Below the pieces are notes generated by a model, which saw only the letters and a program-made list of their open reading frames with translations, made no database searches and was not told where the DNA came from. Shown in pieces: positions 14,475-23,876 of a stretch of DNA of 64,000 nt. Position numbers and translations under genes: made by a program. The stretch is from contig CAZRUA010000001.1 of the NCBI GenBank assembly GCA_964603125.1, positions 124,001 through 188,000 on the forward strand, written 5' to 3'. Positions within the stretch are counted from its first letter, which is position 1. Every line of letters begins with the position of its first letter. The DNA is from CAZRUA01 sp964603125 (GTDB taxonomy: Bacteria > Bacteroidota > Bacteroidia > B-17B0 > Aurantibacillaceae).

Positions 14475-15824
14475 TTATTTTTTACGTTTTGCTGTTTTTT
14501 CTTCTTCCTCTAACTCAACAGTTGCAGCATTGTTAATTGCAATTTTAGTTTCTAATGCTTTAACTTGCTTTTTTAATTCGTAAATAGTTTTGTGTAACTC
14601 TTCTACTTCGCTTTTAAAAACAACAGGATAAACATTGTACATTGATTCGAATTGTTTTTCGAAAGTTTTTTTAACGTCCATACCTACGTTAGTTACTTCA
14701 CCTTTGATTTTAGAAAACTCATCAGATGAAAATAATTCAGTAAATAATGTTTCGTTAATTTTTACCCACTCATTGTAAAACTCATTGTAACCTTGAATTT
14801 CGTTTGGTTTTACGTTTTGCAATTTTTCAAATGTTGCCTTAGCAGCATTTTCCATTGCTTTTTGAGATGTAGTGTAAAATTGATATTGTAATTGTGATTG
14901 TTTCACTGAAAATTCAGCAACTCTATCCAATAATGCAATGTTTGCTTCTAAATCAGATTTTTCTTTTCCTGGAGCAACTAACTTCATTACTGGCTCAAAT
15001 GTTTTAGCAAAAACATCATTAACGTTTTTATACATTTCAGTTAATTTAGCAAAATCACCACCCATAAATTGAGGGAACTGAGTTTTAAAATTTTCCATTT
15101 GTGCTAAAAACTCTTTTGAAGTTGCACTGTTGTTAGTGAAATATTCAGTAATGTTAGCCATAGCTTTGTCCATTGCAGCTTTAGTGTTTTCTGCATTGAA
15201 GAAAGAACCATATACTTGCTCAGTTACTTTTTTGTAAGCTTCTGGATTGAAATAAGTTTTGAAAGTTTCAGCAGAGAAATCGCCTTTTTGGAAAGCGTTA
15301 AATGCTGGAGCCCAAAACTCTTGTAATTTTAAATAAGTTGTGTTTGCATCAAAAAAGTTTTTAAAAGCTTCCTTATTTGTTAGGTTAGGAATGTTTTTTG
15401 AAAAAGTGTCATAAGAATTGTTTAATGTGTTCATCCAATTGTTATAAACCCCAGTCCAAGCTGAATTGATGTTGTTGAAGTTATTTGCATAATCTTGGCT
15501 TGATTTACCAAAGCTTGAAAAGCTATTGTAAATGCTTTGATTAAAATCTGTCATTTTTTTTGTATTTTCTAATTGGTTGTTATACCAATTTTTGAAGAAC
15601 TCTTCTGGTTTGCTAAAATCCGCATTAATTCCAGCTTTTTCTTGCATTCCATTAAATAATGTTTGTTGCTTTTCCATCCAGTCTTTGTAAATAGTTTGAC
15701 CTTCAGTAGCAATACTTCCGCCCATCATTGCATTTTGGAATTTTTTTGCTGAATCCATCCAGTTATTAACTGTTTGAGTTTGAACATCGATAAGGTTATC
15801 GATCATTGGATTTTGAGTTTTCAT
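14475..15824 (-). CDS. phaE: Class III polyhydroxyalkanoate synthase subunit PhaE
   Basis: PhaE has no catalytic residues of its own but is required for activity of the short PhaC. The 449-residue, mostly helical protein shows the family's YKDWMEKQQ element near residue 46. Its C-terminal signature is a helix of the form VEELHKTIYELKKQVKALETK, and it ends in a Lys/Arg-rich tail. It is clearly longer than the roughly 360 residues of the Allochromatium protein; the extra length is an Asn/Phe-rich helical stretch in the N-terminal half, which may act in granule contact (inference). It is divergent from phaJ, with about 155 bases of shared upstream region. The identification rests on position next to phaC and on the C-terminal motif. 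Confidence 0.85.
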   Translation of the reverse strand: MKTQNPMIDNLIDVQTQTVNNWMDSAKKFQNAMMGGSIATEGQTIYKDWMEKQQTLFNGMQEKAGINADFSKPEEFFKNWYNNQLENTKKMTDFNQSIYNSFSSFGKSSQDYANNFNNINSAWTGVYNNWMNTLNNSYDTFSKNIPNLTNKEAFKNFFDANTTYLKLQEFWAPAFNAFQKGDFSAETFKTYFNPEAYKKVTEQVYGSFFNAENTKAAMDKAMANITEYFTNNSATSKEFLAQMENFKTQFPQFMGGDFAKLTEMYKNVNDVFAKTFEPVMKLVAPGKEKSDLEANIALLDRVAEFSVKQSQLQYQFYTTSQKAMENAAKATFEKLQNVKPNEIQGYNEFYNEWVKINETLFTELFSSDEFSKIKGEVTNVGMDVKKTFEKQFESMYNVYPVVFKSEVEELHKTIYELKKQVKALETKIAINNAATVELEEEEKTAKRKK

Positions 15825-15979
15825 TGTTCTTAGTAATTATAGCTTTTTTAAATTTTTTGCAAAGGTCGTACATTTTTGTAATACAAAGCAAGCAAATCGC
15901 TAAATAATTGTTAAAAAATCGTCTTTTTTTCAATTTTATCGTTTATATTCGCAATCTCATCGTTAAAAAACAATAGTTT
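15825..15979. promoter_or_regulatory. Divergent control region between phaE and phaJ
   Basis: The 155-bp gap must carry promoters in both directions. On the plus strand TATATTCG (15944-15951) is a near match to TAnnTTTG, 36 bases before the phaJ ATG. On the minus strand GACCTTTG with an upstream TTTG (between 15860 and 15888) resembles the phylum's -7/-33 pair for phaE. No regulator gene is adjacent. Confidence 0.35.
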
Positions 15980-16393
15980 ATGATAGAAGTTGGCCAAACC
16001 TATACACACGAGTTTAAATTTACGCAAGAAGAAGTAGCGCGTTTTGCTGAAGTTACGGGGGATAAAAACCCGGTTCATTTGGATGCTGAATATGCAGCTA
16101 AAACTATGTTTAAAAAACCTATCATGCACGGAATGCTTGGTGCTGCTTTGTTTTCGAAAGTTTTTGGCACTTTATTTCCAGGTGAAGGCACAATTTACTT
16201 AAAACAAAGCTTAAATTTCTTAAAACCTATGTATGTTGAAACTGATTATATCGCAGAATTTACGGTTCGTGATGTGAATTATGATAAAAATCGTGCAGTG
16301 GTTGAAACACTATTAAAAGAAAAATCAACTAGTTTTGTGTGCACAAGTGGCGAAGCTACTGTGATGAATGTAACACAAATTAAGAAAGCTTAA
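15980..16393 (+). CDS. phaJ: MaoC-like (R)-specific enoyl-CoA hydratase (PhaJ type)
   Basis: The 137-residue protein is a single hot-dog domain with the hydratase-2 motif: AEVTGDKNPVHLD, with catalytic D28 and H33, followed by KPIMHGMLGA. PhaJ enzymes hydrate trans-2-enoyl-CoA from beta-oxidation to (R)-3-hydroxyacyl-CoA, the substrate of PHA synthase. Its place opposite phaE-phaC and 23 bases before a 3-hydroxybutyrate dehydrogenase supports that role here. Other MaoC enzymes have the same motif, so the substrate chain length and the PhaJ name are inferred from context. Confidence 0.82.
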   Translation: MIEVGQTYTHEFKFTQEEVARFAEVTGDKNPVHLDAEYAAKTMFKKPIMHGMLGAALFSKVFGTLFPGEGTIYLKQSLNFLKPMYVETDYIAEFTVRDVNYDKNRAVVETLLKEKSTSFVCTSGEATVMNVTQIKKA

Positions 16394-16416
16394 TTCAAGC
16401 TTATAATTATTATTTT

Positions 16417-17184
16417 ATGAAAACAGCATTGATAACAGGCTCGACGAGCGGGATAGGACTTGGTATTGCACGTGAATTTGCAAAGGCTAAATACAATATT
16501 GTGTTTAATGGATTGGAACCAAATGGTGCAGAAATAGCTGCGGCTGTTGGGAAGGAATTCGGGATTAAAACCTTATTTAATGGTGCAAATATGCTAAAGC
16601 CTGAAGAGTTAAAGGCAATGGTAGAAGCTGCTTATGATGAATTTGGAACTATTGATGTTTTAGTAAACAATGCTGGAATTCAGTTTGTGTCTCCTGTTGA
16701 GGATTTTCCTGCTGAAAAATGGGATGCAATCATAGGAATAAATCTTACTTCAGCTTTTCATTTAACCAAGGCTGTTTGGAAGAAAATGAAGGAGCAAAAA
16801 TTTGGACGTATCATTAATATTGCTTCCGCACATGGTTTGGTGGCTAGCGAATTTAAAAGTGCTTACGTTGCCAGTAAACATGGTATAGTTGGTTTTACTA
16901 AAACAATTGCATTGGAGGGCGCACCTTTTAATATTACAGCTAATGCTATTTGCCCGGGTTACGTAAAAACTCCTTTGGTTGAGAAACAAATTGCCGATCA
17001 GGCTAAGGCACATAATTTAAGCGAATCGGAAGTGGTGAGTAAAGTAATGCTTGTAAAACAAGCCGTAAAAGAATTTGTGCCAGTTGAAACTTTAGGTCAA
17101 TTAGCAGTGTTTTTAGCATCAGAAGGTGCTAGTACTATGACTGGAACGGCCTTACCGGTTGATGGTGGCTGGAATGCACAATAA
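16417..17184 (+). CDS. bdhA: D-3-hydroxybutyrate dehydrogenase (SDR family)
   Basis: The 255-residue short-chain dehydrogenase has the NAD-binding TGSTSGIGLGIA, NNAG, and the catalytic S137, Y150 and K154. The flanking sequences IASAHGLVAS, FKSAYVASKHGIVGFTK, AICPGYVKTPLVEKQI and ALPVDGGWNAQ match the 3-hydroxybutyrate dehydrogenase subfamily rather than PhaB acetoacetyl-CoA reductases. It would oxidise (R)-3-hydroxybutyrate to acetoacetate when stored polymer is used. It follows phaJ by 23 bases and is probably co-transcribed. It ends one base before the stop of convergent ispG. Confidence 0.85.
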   Translation: MKTALITGSTSGIGLGIAREFAKAKYNIVFNGLEPNGAEIAAAVGKEFGIKTLFNGANMLKPEELKAMVEAAYDEFGTIDVLVNNAGIQFVSPVEDFPAEKWDAIIGINLTSAFHLTKAVWKKMKEQKFGRIINIASAHGLVASEFKSAYVASKHGIVGFTKTIALEGAPFNITANAICPGYVKTPLVEKQIADQAKAHNLSESEVVSKVMLVKQAVKEFVPVETLGQLAVFLASEGASTMTGTALPVDGGWNAQ

Positions 17185-17185
17185 A

Positions 17186-19123
17186 TTAGGATTCTTTTTC
17201 AATCCAGTCTCCGTGCTCTTTAATTAGTTCAATTAGGTCGTCAACTGCATTTTCGCTATTCACGTTTTTCTTTACAACTTCTTTTCCTTTATAAAGAGAA
17301 ATTTTACCCACACCTGTTCCAACATATCCATAATCGGCATCAGCCATTTCGCCTGGACCATTTACAATACAACCCATAATGCCAATTTTCACACCTTTTA
17401 AATGATCGGTTCTTTTACGAATCATTTGAGTAGTCTCCTGTAAATCAAACAAGGTTCTACCGCAGGAAGGACATGAAATATATTCGGTTTTTGATATACG
17501 CGTGCGCGAAGCTTGTAAAATTCCAAAGGTTGTAGAGTTGATTACTTGCAAGCTTGCACAATTCTTAGATTTAATCCAAACACCGTCACCAAAACCATCT
17601 AGCAATAATGCGCCAATGTCTGTAGAAGAGTACAATTGAAATTGTTCTTCGCTTAAATCAATATAGTTACGTTTAATAATATATGGAACTTTACATTTTG
17701 CATCAGCTAAATCTATTGCCATTCGTCTTAATTCAGGCATTGCATGCTCGTTAAAAGTATTTAATATTAAAGTAACGTTGTTAAATTTATTTATTTCAGC
17801 AATAAATGTCTCAGATAATGTCCCAATATCTACAGCAACAAAATTAAGAACTGGATGCTTTTCATAGCTGTGAAGAAATTCATTCCCACAAAAAAGAGGA
17901 TAATGACGTTCTTTGTTTTTATTTTTCTTCCAAAGCTCCGAATTGTTTATTATCCCTAATGTTCCTGGGATTTCAAAGTTTATTGTAGCATCTCCAGCGT
18001 AAATATAATCAACCGCTAAGTCATTTAAATTCCATTTATCTAAAGGAACCGAATAGTTGTAACCCACACCAAATAAATTGGCTTCAGTTATATTTTCTAA
18101 ATGACTTAAATCAGCAATAACCCTTGGAACATTAGTTTTACCAATGTTTACAACTTCAAAAGTCTCATTACGCGAGTGTTCAAATGGATTATATGGTAAC
18201 TGAGACTTTTCTATTGGTTTAATTTCTTTGTGTTCTTTTCTTTTGTTGTAACGCTCAGCTAATTGTTTCGCTACTGGCATTTCAAACTCGGGTTCTTCTG
18301 TTAACGAAACACGAATAGTGTCGCCAAGACCATCTTCTAGTAAAGTACCAATACCAACTGCTGATTTAATTCTTCCATCTTCTCCATCTCCCGCCTCTGT
18401 TACACCAAGATGCAAAGGATAATTTTGATTGTTTTCAATCATTTTGGCAACTAATAATCGATATGCCTCAACCATTACTTGAGTGTTACTAGCTTTCATG
18501 CTAATTACAAGGTTGTGATAGTTGTTGTCTTCACATATGCGAATAAATTCCATGGCACTTTCCACCATTCCAAGCGGTGTATCGCCATATCTACTTAAAA
18601 TTCTATCACTTAAGCTACCGTGGTTTGTCCCAATACGCATAGCAGTTCCATATTCCTTACAAATATTTACTAAAGGAGTAAAGCGTTTTCTGATTCTTTC
18701 AAGTTCTTCTTGGTAGCTAGTGTCGGTATAATCAATTACTTCAAATTTCTTTTTATCGGCGTAGTTTCCAGGATTTACACGTACTTTTTCAATAACTCGT
18801 GCAGCAAATTCGGCAGCATTTGGAGTAAAGTGAATATCTGCACAAATTGGCGTATTGTATCCTCGAGCAACTAATTCTTTTTTAATTAGTTCTAAATTTT
18901 TCGCTTCATTAATGCTTGGAGCGGTTATCCTAACCAATTCGCAGCCCGCTTCAATCATGCGTATACTTTGCTCAACTGTTTTAATGGTATCCATTGTATC
19001 AGTTGTGGTCATACTTTGAATACGAATAGGATTATTACCTCCTAATTTTAAATCACCAATACTTACTTCGCGCGTTAAAAAACGAGAGTAGCTGGTTAAA
19101 CTATTGCAGTATAAATTGTTCAA
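17186..19123 (-). CDS. ispG: (E)-4-hydroxy-3-methylbut-2-enyl-diphosphate synthase, long Bacteroidota form
   Basis: IspG (GcpE) is the [4Fe-4S] enzyme of the MEP isoprenoid pathway that reduces methylerythritol cyclodiphosphate. At 645 residues it is the long form with a central insertion domain (roughly 250-530), as in Bacteroidota and plants. The N-terminal TIM barrel starts at PIRIQSMTTTDT. The cluster ligands C551, C554 and C585 lie in CPSCGR and GCIVNGPGE, with E592 as the fourth ligand. The only in-frame start upstream of the conserved core is TTG at 19123 (19121-19123 on the plus strand reads caa), so a TTG start is likely. It ends one base from convergent bdhA. Confidence 0.93.
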   Translation of the reverse strand: MNNLYCNSLTSYSRFLTREVSIGDLKLGGNNPIRIQSMTTTDTMDTIKTVEQSIRMIEAGCELVRITAPSINEAKNLELIKKELVARGYNTPICADIHFTPNAAEFAARVIEKVRVNPGNYADKKKFEVIDYTDTSYQEELERIRKRFTPLVNICKEYGTAMRIGTNHGSLSDRILSRYGDTPLGMVESAMEFIRICEDNNYHNLVISMKASNTQVMVEAYRLLVAKMIENNQNYPLHLGVTEAGDGEDGRIKSAVGIGTLLEDGLGDTIRVSLTEEPEFEMPVAKQLAERYNKRKEHKEIKPIEKSQLPYNPFEHSRNETFEVVNIGKTNVPRVIADLSHLENITEANLFGVGYNYSVPLDKWNLNDLAVDYIYAGDATINFEIPGTLGIINNSELWKKNKNKERHYPLFCGNEFLHSYEKHPVLNFVAVDIGTLSETFIAEINKFNNVTLILNTFNEHAMPELRRMAIDLADAKCKVPYIIKRNYIDLSEEQFQLYSSTDIGALLLDGFGDGVWIKSKNCASLQVINSTTFGILQASRTRISKTEYISCPSCGRTLFDLQETTQMIRKRTDHLKGVKIGIMGCIVNGPGEMADADYGYVGTGVGKISLYKGKEVVKKNVNSENAVDDLIELIKEHGDWIEKES

Positions 19124-19226
19124 GGTTAAATAATTTAAAGGACTATAAAAATACTAAATATATATGTTTGATTTTTGATTGTCGGTAAATTATATTTTAA
19201 TTGTACTTTTACTCATTAATTATTTT

Positions 19227-19988
19227 ATGAAGCATTTTTTCCATTTATTTTTAATATTCGGATATATTAATTATTCTTTTGCACAGAGTTCACAATCTGT
19301 TGAAACAGCTCAATTTAAAGGCGGTTATGGCGATTTTTTGCTATACATACAACAAAATATACGAATATCTAAACTAGCAAAGAAGAAAAAATTTAATGGG
19401 GTAGTTAATGTTAAATTCACTGTGAACAAATCAGGAACTATTGAAAATGTTGTTTTACTGGAAGAAGACAAATACCAATTAAAAGAGCCCATTGAAGCAT
19501 TGTTATTAAAAATGCCCAAATGGAGACCTGCCAAGATTAATTGGTCAACTGTGCCATGTATAATAAATGAAACTTTGACTTTTAACGACCAAATGAATGT
19601 TTACAACCCTATTGAAAAGCAGCTCAAGTATGAAACACTTAGTCCACAGAAGGAAGTTTCTACAAATAAGCAATCGCTAAAGAGTTTAGATTATCAAGCT
19701 AAATTGTTAGAATATTTAAGTGAGAATTTAAATCTGAAGAAGAATAAAATGGATATTAAAGGAGAATTAAAATTTGTTTGTAGTTTAGAAAAAAGCAAGT
19801 ATAGTGATCGTTTTATATATAATGTTTTTACTGGAGTATCTGAAGAATTTGATAATAAGATATCAGATTTACTAGATGGCTTTCATAAAATTTACACACT
19901 TGATAGTTACAACAGCACAGATAAATTTATGCTTCAAATAACAAGAGAGAATAAAAAATTTACTCCTGTATTTTTAAGTTTGCAGTAG
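19227..19988 (+). CDS. Secreted TonB C-terminal-domain protein
   Basis: The start at 19227 gives a signal peptide MKHFFHLFLIFGYINYSFAQ and a protein of 253 residues; the frame is open further upstream but that extension is not signal-like. Residues about 30-120 fit a TonB C-terminal domain (GVVNVKFTVNKSGTIENVVLLEE ... LLLKMPKWRPAKIN). No N-terminal anchor or Pro-rich linker is present, so it is not a canonical TonB energy transducer. The C-terminal half contains no motif I recognise. The last 29 bases overlap the end of the convergent 803-residue gene. Confidence 0.7.
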   Translation: MKHFFHLFLIFGYINYSFAQSSQSVETAQFKGGYGDFLLYIQQNIRISKLAKKKKFNGVVNVKFTVNKSGTIENVVLLEEDKYQLKEPIEALLLKMPKWRPAKINWSTVPCIINETLTFNDQMNVYNPIEKQLKYETLSPQKEVSTNKQSLKSLDYQAKLLEYLSENLNLKKNKMDIKGELKFVCSLEKSKYSDRFIYNVFTGVSEEFDNKISDLLDGFHKIYTLDSYNSTDKFMLQITRENKKFTPVFLSLQ

Positions 19989-22371
19989 TTCCAGTAAATT
20001 TTAGAATTTCATAGCTAAATTTTATTTTGCCTTTAAGGTCCTTAACACTGATAATTTTATTGGTTTTATCGTATGAATAATATAATTTTTCTGAGTAAAC
20101 TGGAGTAACAATTTTTTCGAATTTCCTCGTATTGTAACCAAACTCATCGCTTTCAAACTTTTCGGTTTTTTTGAAATGTATAGTATAGTATTCAACCGTG
20201 TTATCTGTTTTAAACTTCAAGTAAGTAAATAATGTATCTGTAACATATGGATGCGGTTTTTTAGGAATGCCATATGCTAAGGATAAATAGTTCTCATCTT
20301 TATTGTAAATAGTGTAAGCACCACTTTCCTTAGTGAGATGTTTTCCATCTTCACTGCTGTAGAAATAAGGTTTAACTAAAAAATTACTGTCCGCATCAAA
20401 TTTCCAACCAGTACTATTTACCTGAGGCAAGATTGAGCTTAAGGCATTCAATAAATCTCTATTGTTATTTATGTTTAGTCTAGATTGCGGAAGAAATAAG
20501 TTACCATTTGCATCATAAATTGATATTACTCCTTTAAAAATGTTGTTTTCTTTTCTGGTCTCTCTAAGTGAACCATTGCTATTAGACGCTATTACATTTT
20601 CTAAATCATTGTTTGATAACAAAACACTTTGTTGCGTTATAAAATGTTCCACTTTATTATTTTCAAATGGATTGCGGAATGATTTGATAAAAAGATATTG
20701 ACTAGAATCTTTGTATTTATTTTGAAGGTTAAAAAAAGTAAAATAGTTACTGTAGAAATCTGGGTCGGATTTTTGATTTTTAAAAAACCAAAAAATTAAA
20801 ATTTTCCCTTTATTTCTCTCTTTATAATTTTGGAAACTCTCTTCGTTAGATAGTATGGCGCAATTATTACTTTCTTGGTTTATTGCTCTACAAATTTTAA
20901 CACATTTTTCATACTGTTGAATTAAATTTTTGGCGTAAACTTTCGACGCATAAATGCTAGTATCTGTATTTAGTAATAAGGTGTCTAAATGCACTTTAAT
21001 TAATGGGGAAAGTGATTTATCCCAACTGTTATTTACAAAAGTAATGTTTGTTGCCGCTTTTAGATACTTATTAGAAACACTATTTTTGAATAAAAGAGTT
21101 CTGTGTAAGAGTTCAGCCGAGTTTCTGTATTTTTTTGTTGCTGATACCCAAAAATCATATTCATTTTTATTGGAGAAATTATCCGCTTTAAAGTAATACC
21201 CAAAATCATTTTTACTCGATTGTTTTATATCATCAATCTGACTTTTCATACCACTGTAAACTAAAAAAGCTGAATCAGAAGCTAAGGAATTAAAGAAATT
21301 ATCGTTGATGGGTTCAACGGGTAATCCAAAATTATATTGAAATTGCTGAAGTAAATTATATAGTTTAGGACAAAATAAATCATAGTCTGTTATTTTTTCC
21401 ATTTCATTCTTAATAACTTCTCTTTGCTTTTCTGAACTTATACCATGACCAGATAACTCCGACATAACTTTATATAAATAATTGAAGTGTAAGTTTCTTT
21501 TGACATAAGTAGTAAAATTTTTACCACATTCTTTTTCTGTAAAAGTTTGATCAATTAATTTTAGCAGGTTGGATAAGCCTATTTCATTGAAGTTCATATC
21601 TAGCTTGCTGCTTGAGTAGTCGTCTGTTTCAAAGGCTAGTTTAGTTGAAAATACATTTACAAATTGATTTATCCTTTTAAATTGAGAATCAAAAATGGAA
21701 TTTTGGCCAAATAGCACTAAATTATGAGTTCGGTAATCTGTGGCAACAAAATATTCGGAGTTTGGAATAAGTAGAAATGTTTGCTGCTTATTCTCGCAGT
21801 AAATGGTCACATCGCAAGGGTGATCAAGTGTAAAGTTAATCGTAAAAATGCCGTTACTGTCAACTCCGGCATTTAAAAGATTGTTTACGTTTTTTAAAAA
21901 ATCATGGATTTCAAAAAACGCATGTGTCGATTTAAATTCCTTTTCTGATTTATACGTGTAAGGCATTAGCCCAGATATTTTTACATTGCCGTTTTCAAAT
22001 TTTACAGGAAAAACTTTGTTTGCGTGGGAATAAGAATTATTAAATATTGGTTTTGAAGAGAATTTTTGAACTGCTTTACCTTCTTTTACAAATAATATAT
22101 TTTTTGTAGCATTTAGTTCAACAGTAACCAAGTCGTTTTGCTTTTTAATTACAAATATAGCAGTGGAGTCATTAAGCTCAGTTTTCTTGGTAATTGTATA
22201 AAGGTTATTATTATAAATTAAGCTATTAGGCTCAATTGCAACTCCAATTTCTAAGGAGCCATCTTGTTTAAACCAAACACCATTTAGTTTAGAAACTCTA
22301 TTGGTTTGTGCAACAAGTTGAAATAGGTTAAAACACGCAATAAAAACGATGAGTATCTTATTTAATTTCAT
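19960..22371 (-). CDS. Large secreted protein with a degenerate thioredoxin-like domain
   Basis: The 803-residue protein has a signal peptide (MKLNKILIVFIACFNLFQLVAQ). Most of it is unrecognised. Around residues 515-640 the pattern KGKILIFWFFKNQKSDPDF, then FIKSFRN and GVISIYDANGNLFLP, follows the strand order of TlpA/AhpC-type thioredoxin folds. The Cys-x-x-Cys position is occupied by KNQKSD, so redox activity is unlikely. A lipocalin-like C-terminal part (EYYTIHFKKTE ... LYYSYDKTNKIISVKD) follows. The start overlaps the stop of the WG-repeat gene by 14 bases, and it is the last gene of the six-gene envelope operon. Function unknown. Confidence 0.65.
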   Translation of the reverse strand: MKLNKILIVFIACFNLFQLVAQTNRVSKLNGVWFKQDGSLEIGVAIEPNSLIYNNNLYTITKKTELNDSTAIFVIKKQNDLVTVELNATKNILFVKEGKAVQKFSSKPIFNNSYSHANKVFPVKFENGNVKISGLMPYTYKSEKEFKSTHAFFEIHDFLKNVNNLLNAGVDSNGIFTINFTLDHPCDVTIYCENKQQTFLLIPNSEYFVATDYRTHNLVLFGQNSIFDSQFKRINQFVNVFSTKLAFETDDYSSSKLDMNFNEIGLSNLLKLIDQTFTEKECGKNFTTYVKRNLHFNYLYKVMSELSGHGISSEKQREVIKNEMEKITDYDLFCPKLYNLLQQFQYNFGLPVEPINDNFFNSLASDSAFLVYSGMKSQIDDIKQSSKNDFGYYFKADNFSNKNEYDFWVSATKKYRNSAELLHRTLLFKNSVSNKYLKAATNITFVNNSWDKSLSPLIKVHLDTLLLNTDTSIYASKVYAKNLIQQYEKCVKICRAINQESNNCAILSNEESFQNYKERNKGKILIFWFFKNQKSDPDFYSNYFTFFNLQNKYKDSSQYLFIKSFRNPFENNKVEHFITQQSVLLSNNDLENVIASNSNGSLRETRKENNIFKGVISIYDANGNLFLPQSRLNINNNRDLLNALSSILPQVNSTGWKFDADSNFLVKPYFYSSEDGKHLTKESGAYTIYNKDENYLSLAYGIPKKPHPYVTDTLFTYLKFKTDNTVEYYTIHFKKTEKFESDEFGYNTRKFEKIVTPVYSEKLYYSYDKTNKIISVKDLKGKIKFSYEILKFTGTTANLKIQE

Positions 22372-23869
22372 TTAAAGGGACGTTTATGTATTCTGGAATA
22401 AGTAATTTTTCTTCGGTTACCTCAAGCACACCCTTTTTTCCATTGAGTAATTCAACCATTTTATACTTTGATGAATAGGGGGTATAACTGGTTGTTTTAA
22501 ATATTGGGTCTATTATTTTAGAAGAATCGAATTTAAAAATTCCAAAAGCGTCGTTCTTTTTAAATAAACAAAATTTATTATCATCACTACCTTCAGCATC
22601 CATAACTACATTACATTCAGGTTGTATAACTATTTTAGCTGCCCCATTAATTAGGCCATAACGGTTATTTTTGCCTATGCGATAACAATTATATTTTTGA
22701 GCCGTATATAATCTTTCAATGATATCATATTCAACATTCAATATAGTATCACCATCAAAATTAATAATGCCTGATTTATATTTTGTATTTGTAATTAAGA
22801 ACAAAGAAGATGTTTTGTTATTGTAAGGAAAAAATTCCACTCTCTTAACATTTGTAATAAGTTTTGTTTTCAATATCTCTAAGGATTTATTTTCTATTTT
22901 AATTTGTTGAATGACAAAACTTGTTTCATTTTGTTTCTGTATAAAATAGGAATTAGTTTCCTTGTTTGAGATTTCATTTGGAGAAATTGGATAATCTCCG
23001 TCTCCTTCTGCTACAACCATGTCTTGTGAACCCTCTGTTGCTTCGTCAGCCAAAATTTTACCAAGGTTTTTGTTTTTTTGTTTTATTAAATTTTCATTGT
23101 ACTGATGGCTTGTTTTCTCGTTAATTGTAGCGATAAGTATAAGTTCATTTCCAAAAAAATCAAGTTTAAAATCGATATAAATACATTGGGTTTTTAATTG
23201 ACCTGTTTTTAAGTCCAAAATACCCAACTTGTTTTTTGTGCCCACAATAATATAGTTAGAAAAAAGTTTGTCCTTTTTGTTTTCAAGAGATTGACCTTTG
23301 GAATAGTCATTATAATAGTAATATGGAACGTAGGAATCGTAATTTTTTTCTCTTAAGTAATTTCGAATTGGTTTTATGGTAGTGTAGGTGTTACTACTTA
23401 TAATTTTTTGTGATTGAAGATTGAGAATAGAGGATAGATTATTGTTATTGTAAATAAAGTAAGAGTCGTACAAGCTATTATCATTTGCGTTTAAGTAATC
23501 TTTTGCCTTGATGGTGTAATTTATTTTGCTTTGTTTTAAATTATAAAGGAAAATAGAATCTTTCCGCTTAGCAATACTATAGGATGAACTATATTCTTCA
23601 ACAAGATCGTATTCTGGTTTTAGTATTAGTTCACCTTGTTTGTTTAATGCCCCAAATTTATTGTCGGCTATAACAATATTAAATGCTTGGGTTAAATATA
23701 CCATGCTGGCAAACTGTGGCTTTTGCACTTCGGTATAATCCTCTGCTACATAGCCCCATTTAGCCCCATTAAAGTAAGGAAAGATTTGTTTTTCTTGAGC
23801 TAAGTAATAATTACTTAAAGAGAAAAAAAGTAAAATAATAAGTTTTGATTTGGTATAATTTACTTTCAT
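22358..23869 (-). CDS. Secreted WG-repeat protein
   Basis: The start at 23869 gives MKVNYTKSKLIILLFF..., a signal peptide ending YYLAQ, and 503 residues; the longer open frame upstream overlaps the dehydrogenase gene and is rejected. WG-type repeats are visible as GAKWGYVAEDY, NKFGALNKQGELILKPEYD, KNKLGILDLKTGQL, and NRYGLINGAAKIVIQPE, spaced irregularly. WG repeats form beta-rich modules in secreted or surface proteins of unknown role. The gene lies 7 bases after the SDR gene and overlaps the next by 14 bases, so it is firmly within the operon. Confidence 0.75.
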   Translation of the reverse strand: MKVNYTKSKLIILLFFSLSNYYLAQEKQIFPYFNGAKWGYVAEDYTEVQKPQFASMVYLTQAFNIVIADNKFGALNKQGELILKPEYDLVEEYSSSYSIAKRKDSIFLYNLKQSKINYTIKAKDYLNANDNSLYDSYFIYNNNNLSSILNLQSQKIISSNTYTTIKPIRNYLREKNYDSYVPYYYYNDYSKGQSLENKKDKLFSNYIIVGTKNKLGILDLKTGQLKTQCIYIDFKLDFFGNELILIATINEKTSHQYNENLIKQKNKNLGKILADEATEGSQDMVVAEGDGDYPISPNEISNKETNSYFIQKQNETSFVIQQIKIENKSLEILKTKLITNVKRVEFFPYNNKTSSLFLITNTKYKSGIINFDGDTILNVEYDIIERLYTAQKYNCYRIGKNNRYGLINGAAKIVIQPECNVVMDAEGSDDNKFCLFKKNDAFGIFKFDSSKIIDPIFKTTSYTPYSSKYKMVELLNGKKGVLEVTEEKLLIPEYINVPLNEIK

Positions 23870-23876
23870 AAAGTAA

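Noticed and set aside
14401..14583. A plus-strand ORF of 60 codons with a GGAGG motif six bases before its ATG.
   Set aside because: It runs through the phaE-phaC terminator hairpin and then antisense to the 3' end of phaE. The good ribosome-binding site is probably chance, since this genome otherwise uses few such sites.
16394..16416. Repeated AAGCTT hexamers between phaJ and bdhA (one at the end of phaJ, one after its stop) as a regulatory hairpin.
   Set aside because: The stem is only 6 bp with no T tail, and the two genes look co-transcribed.
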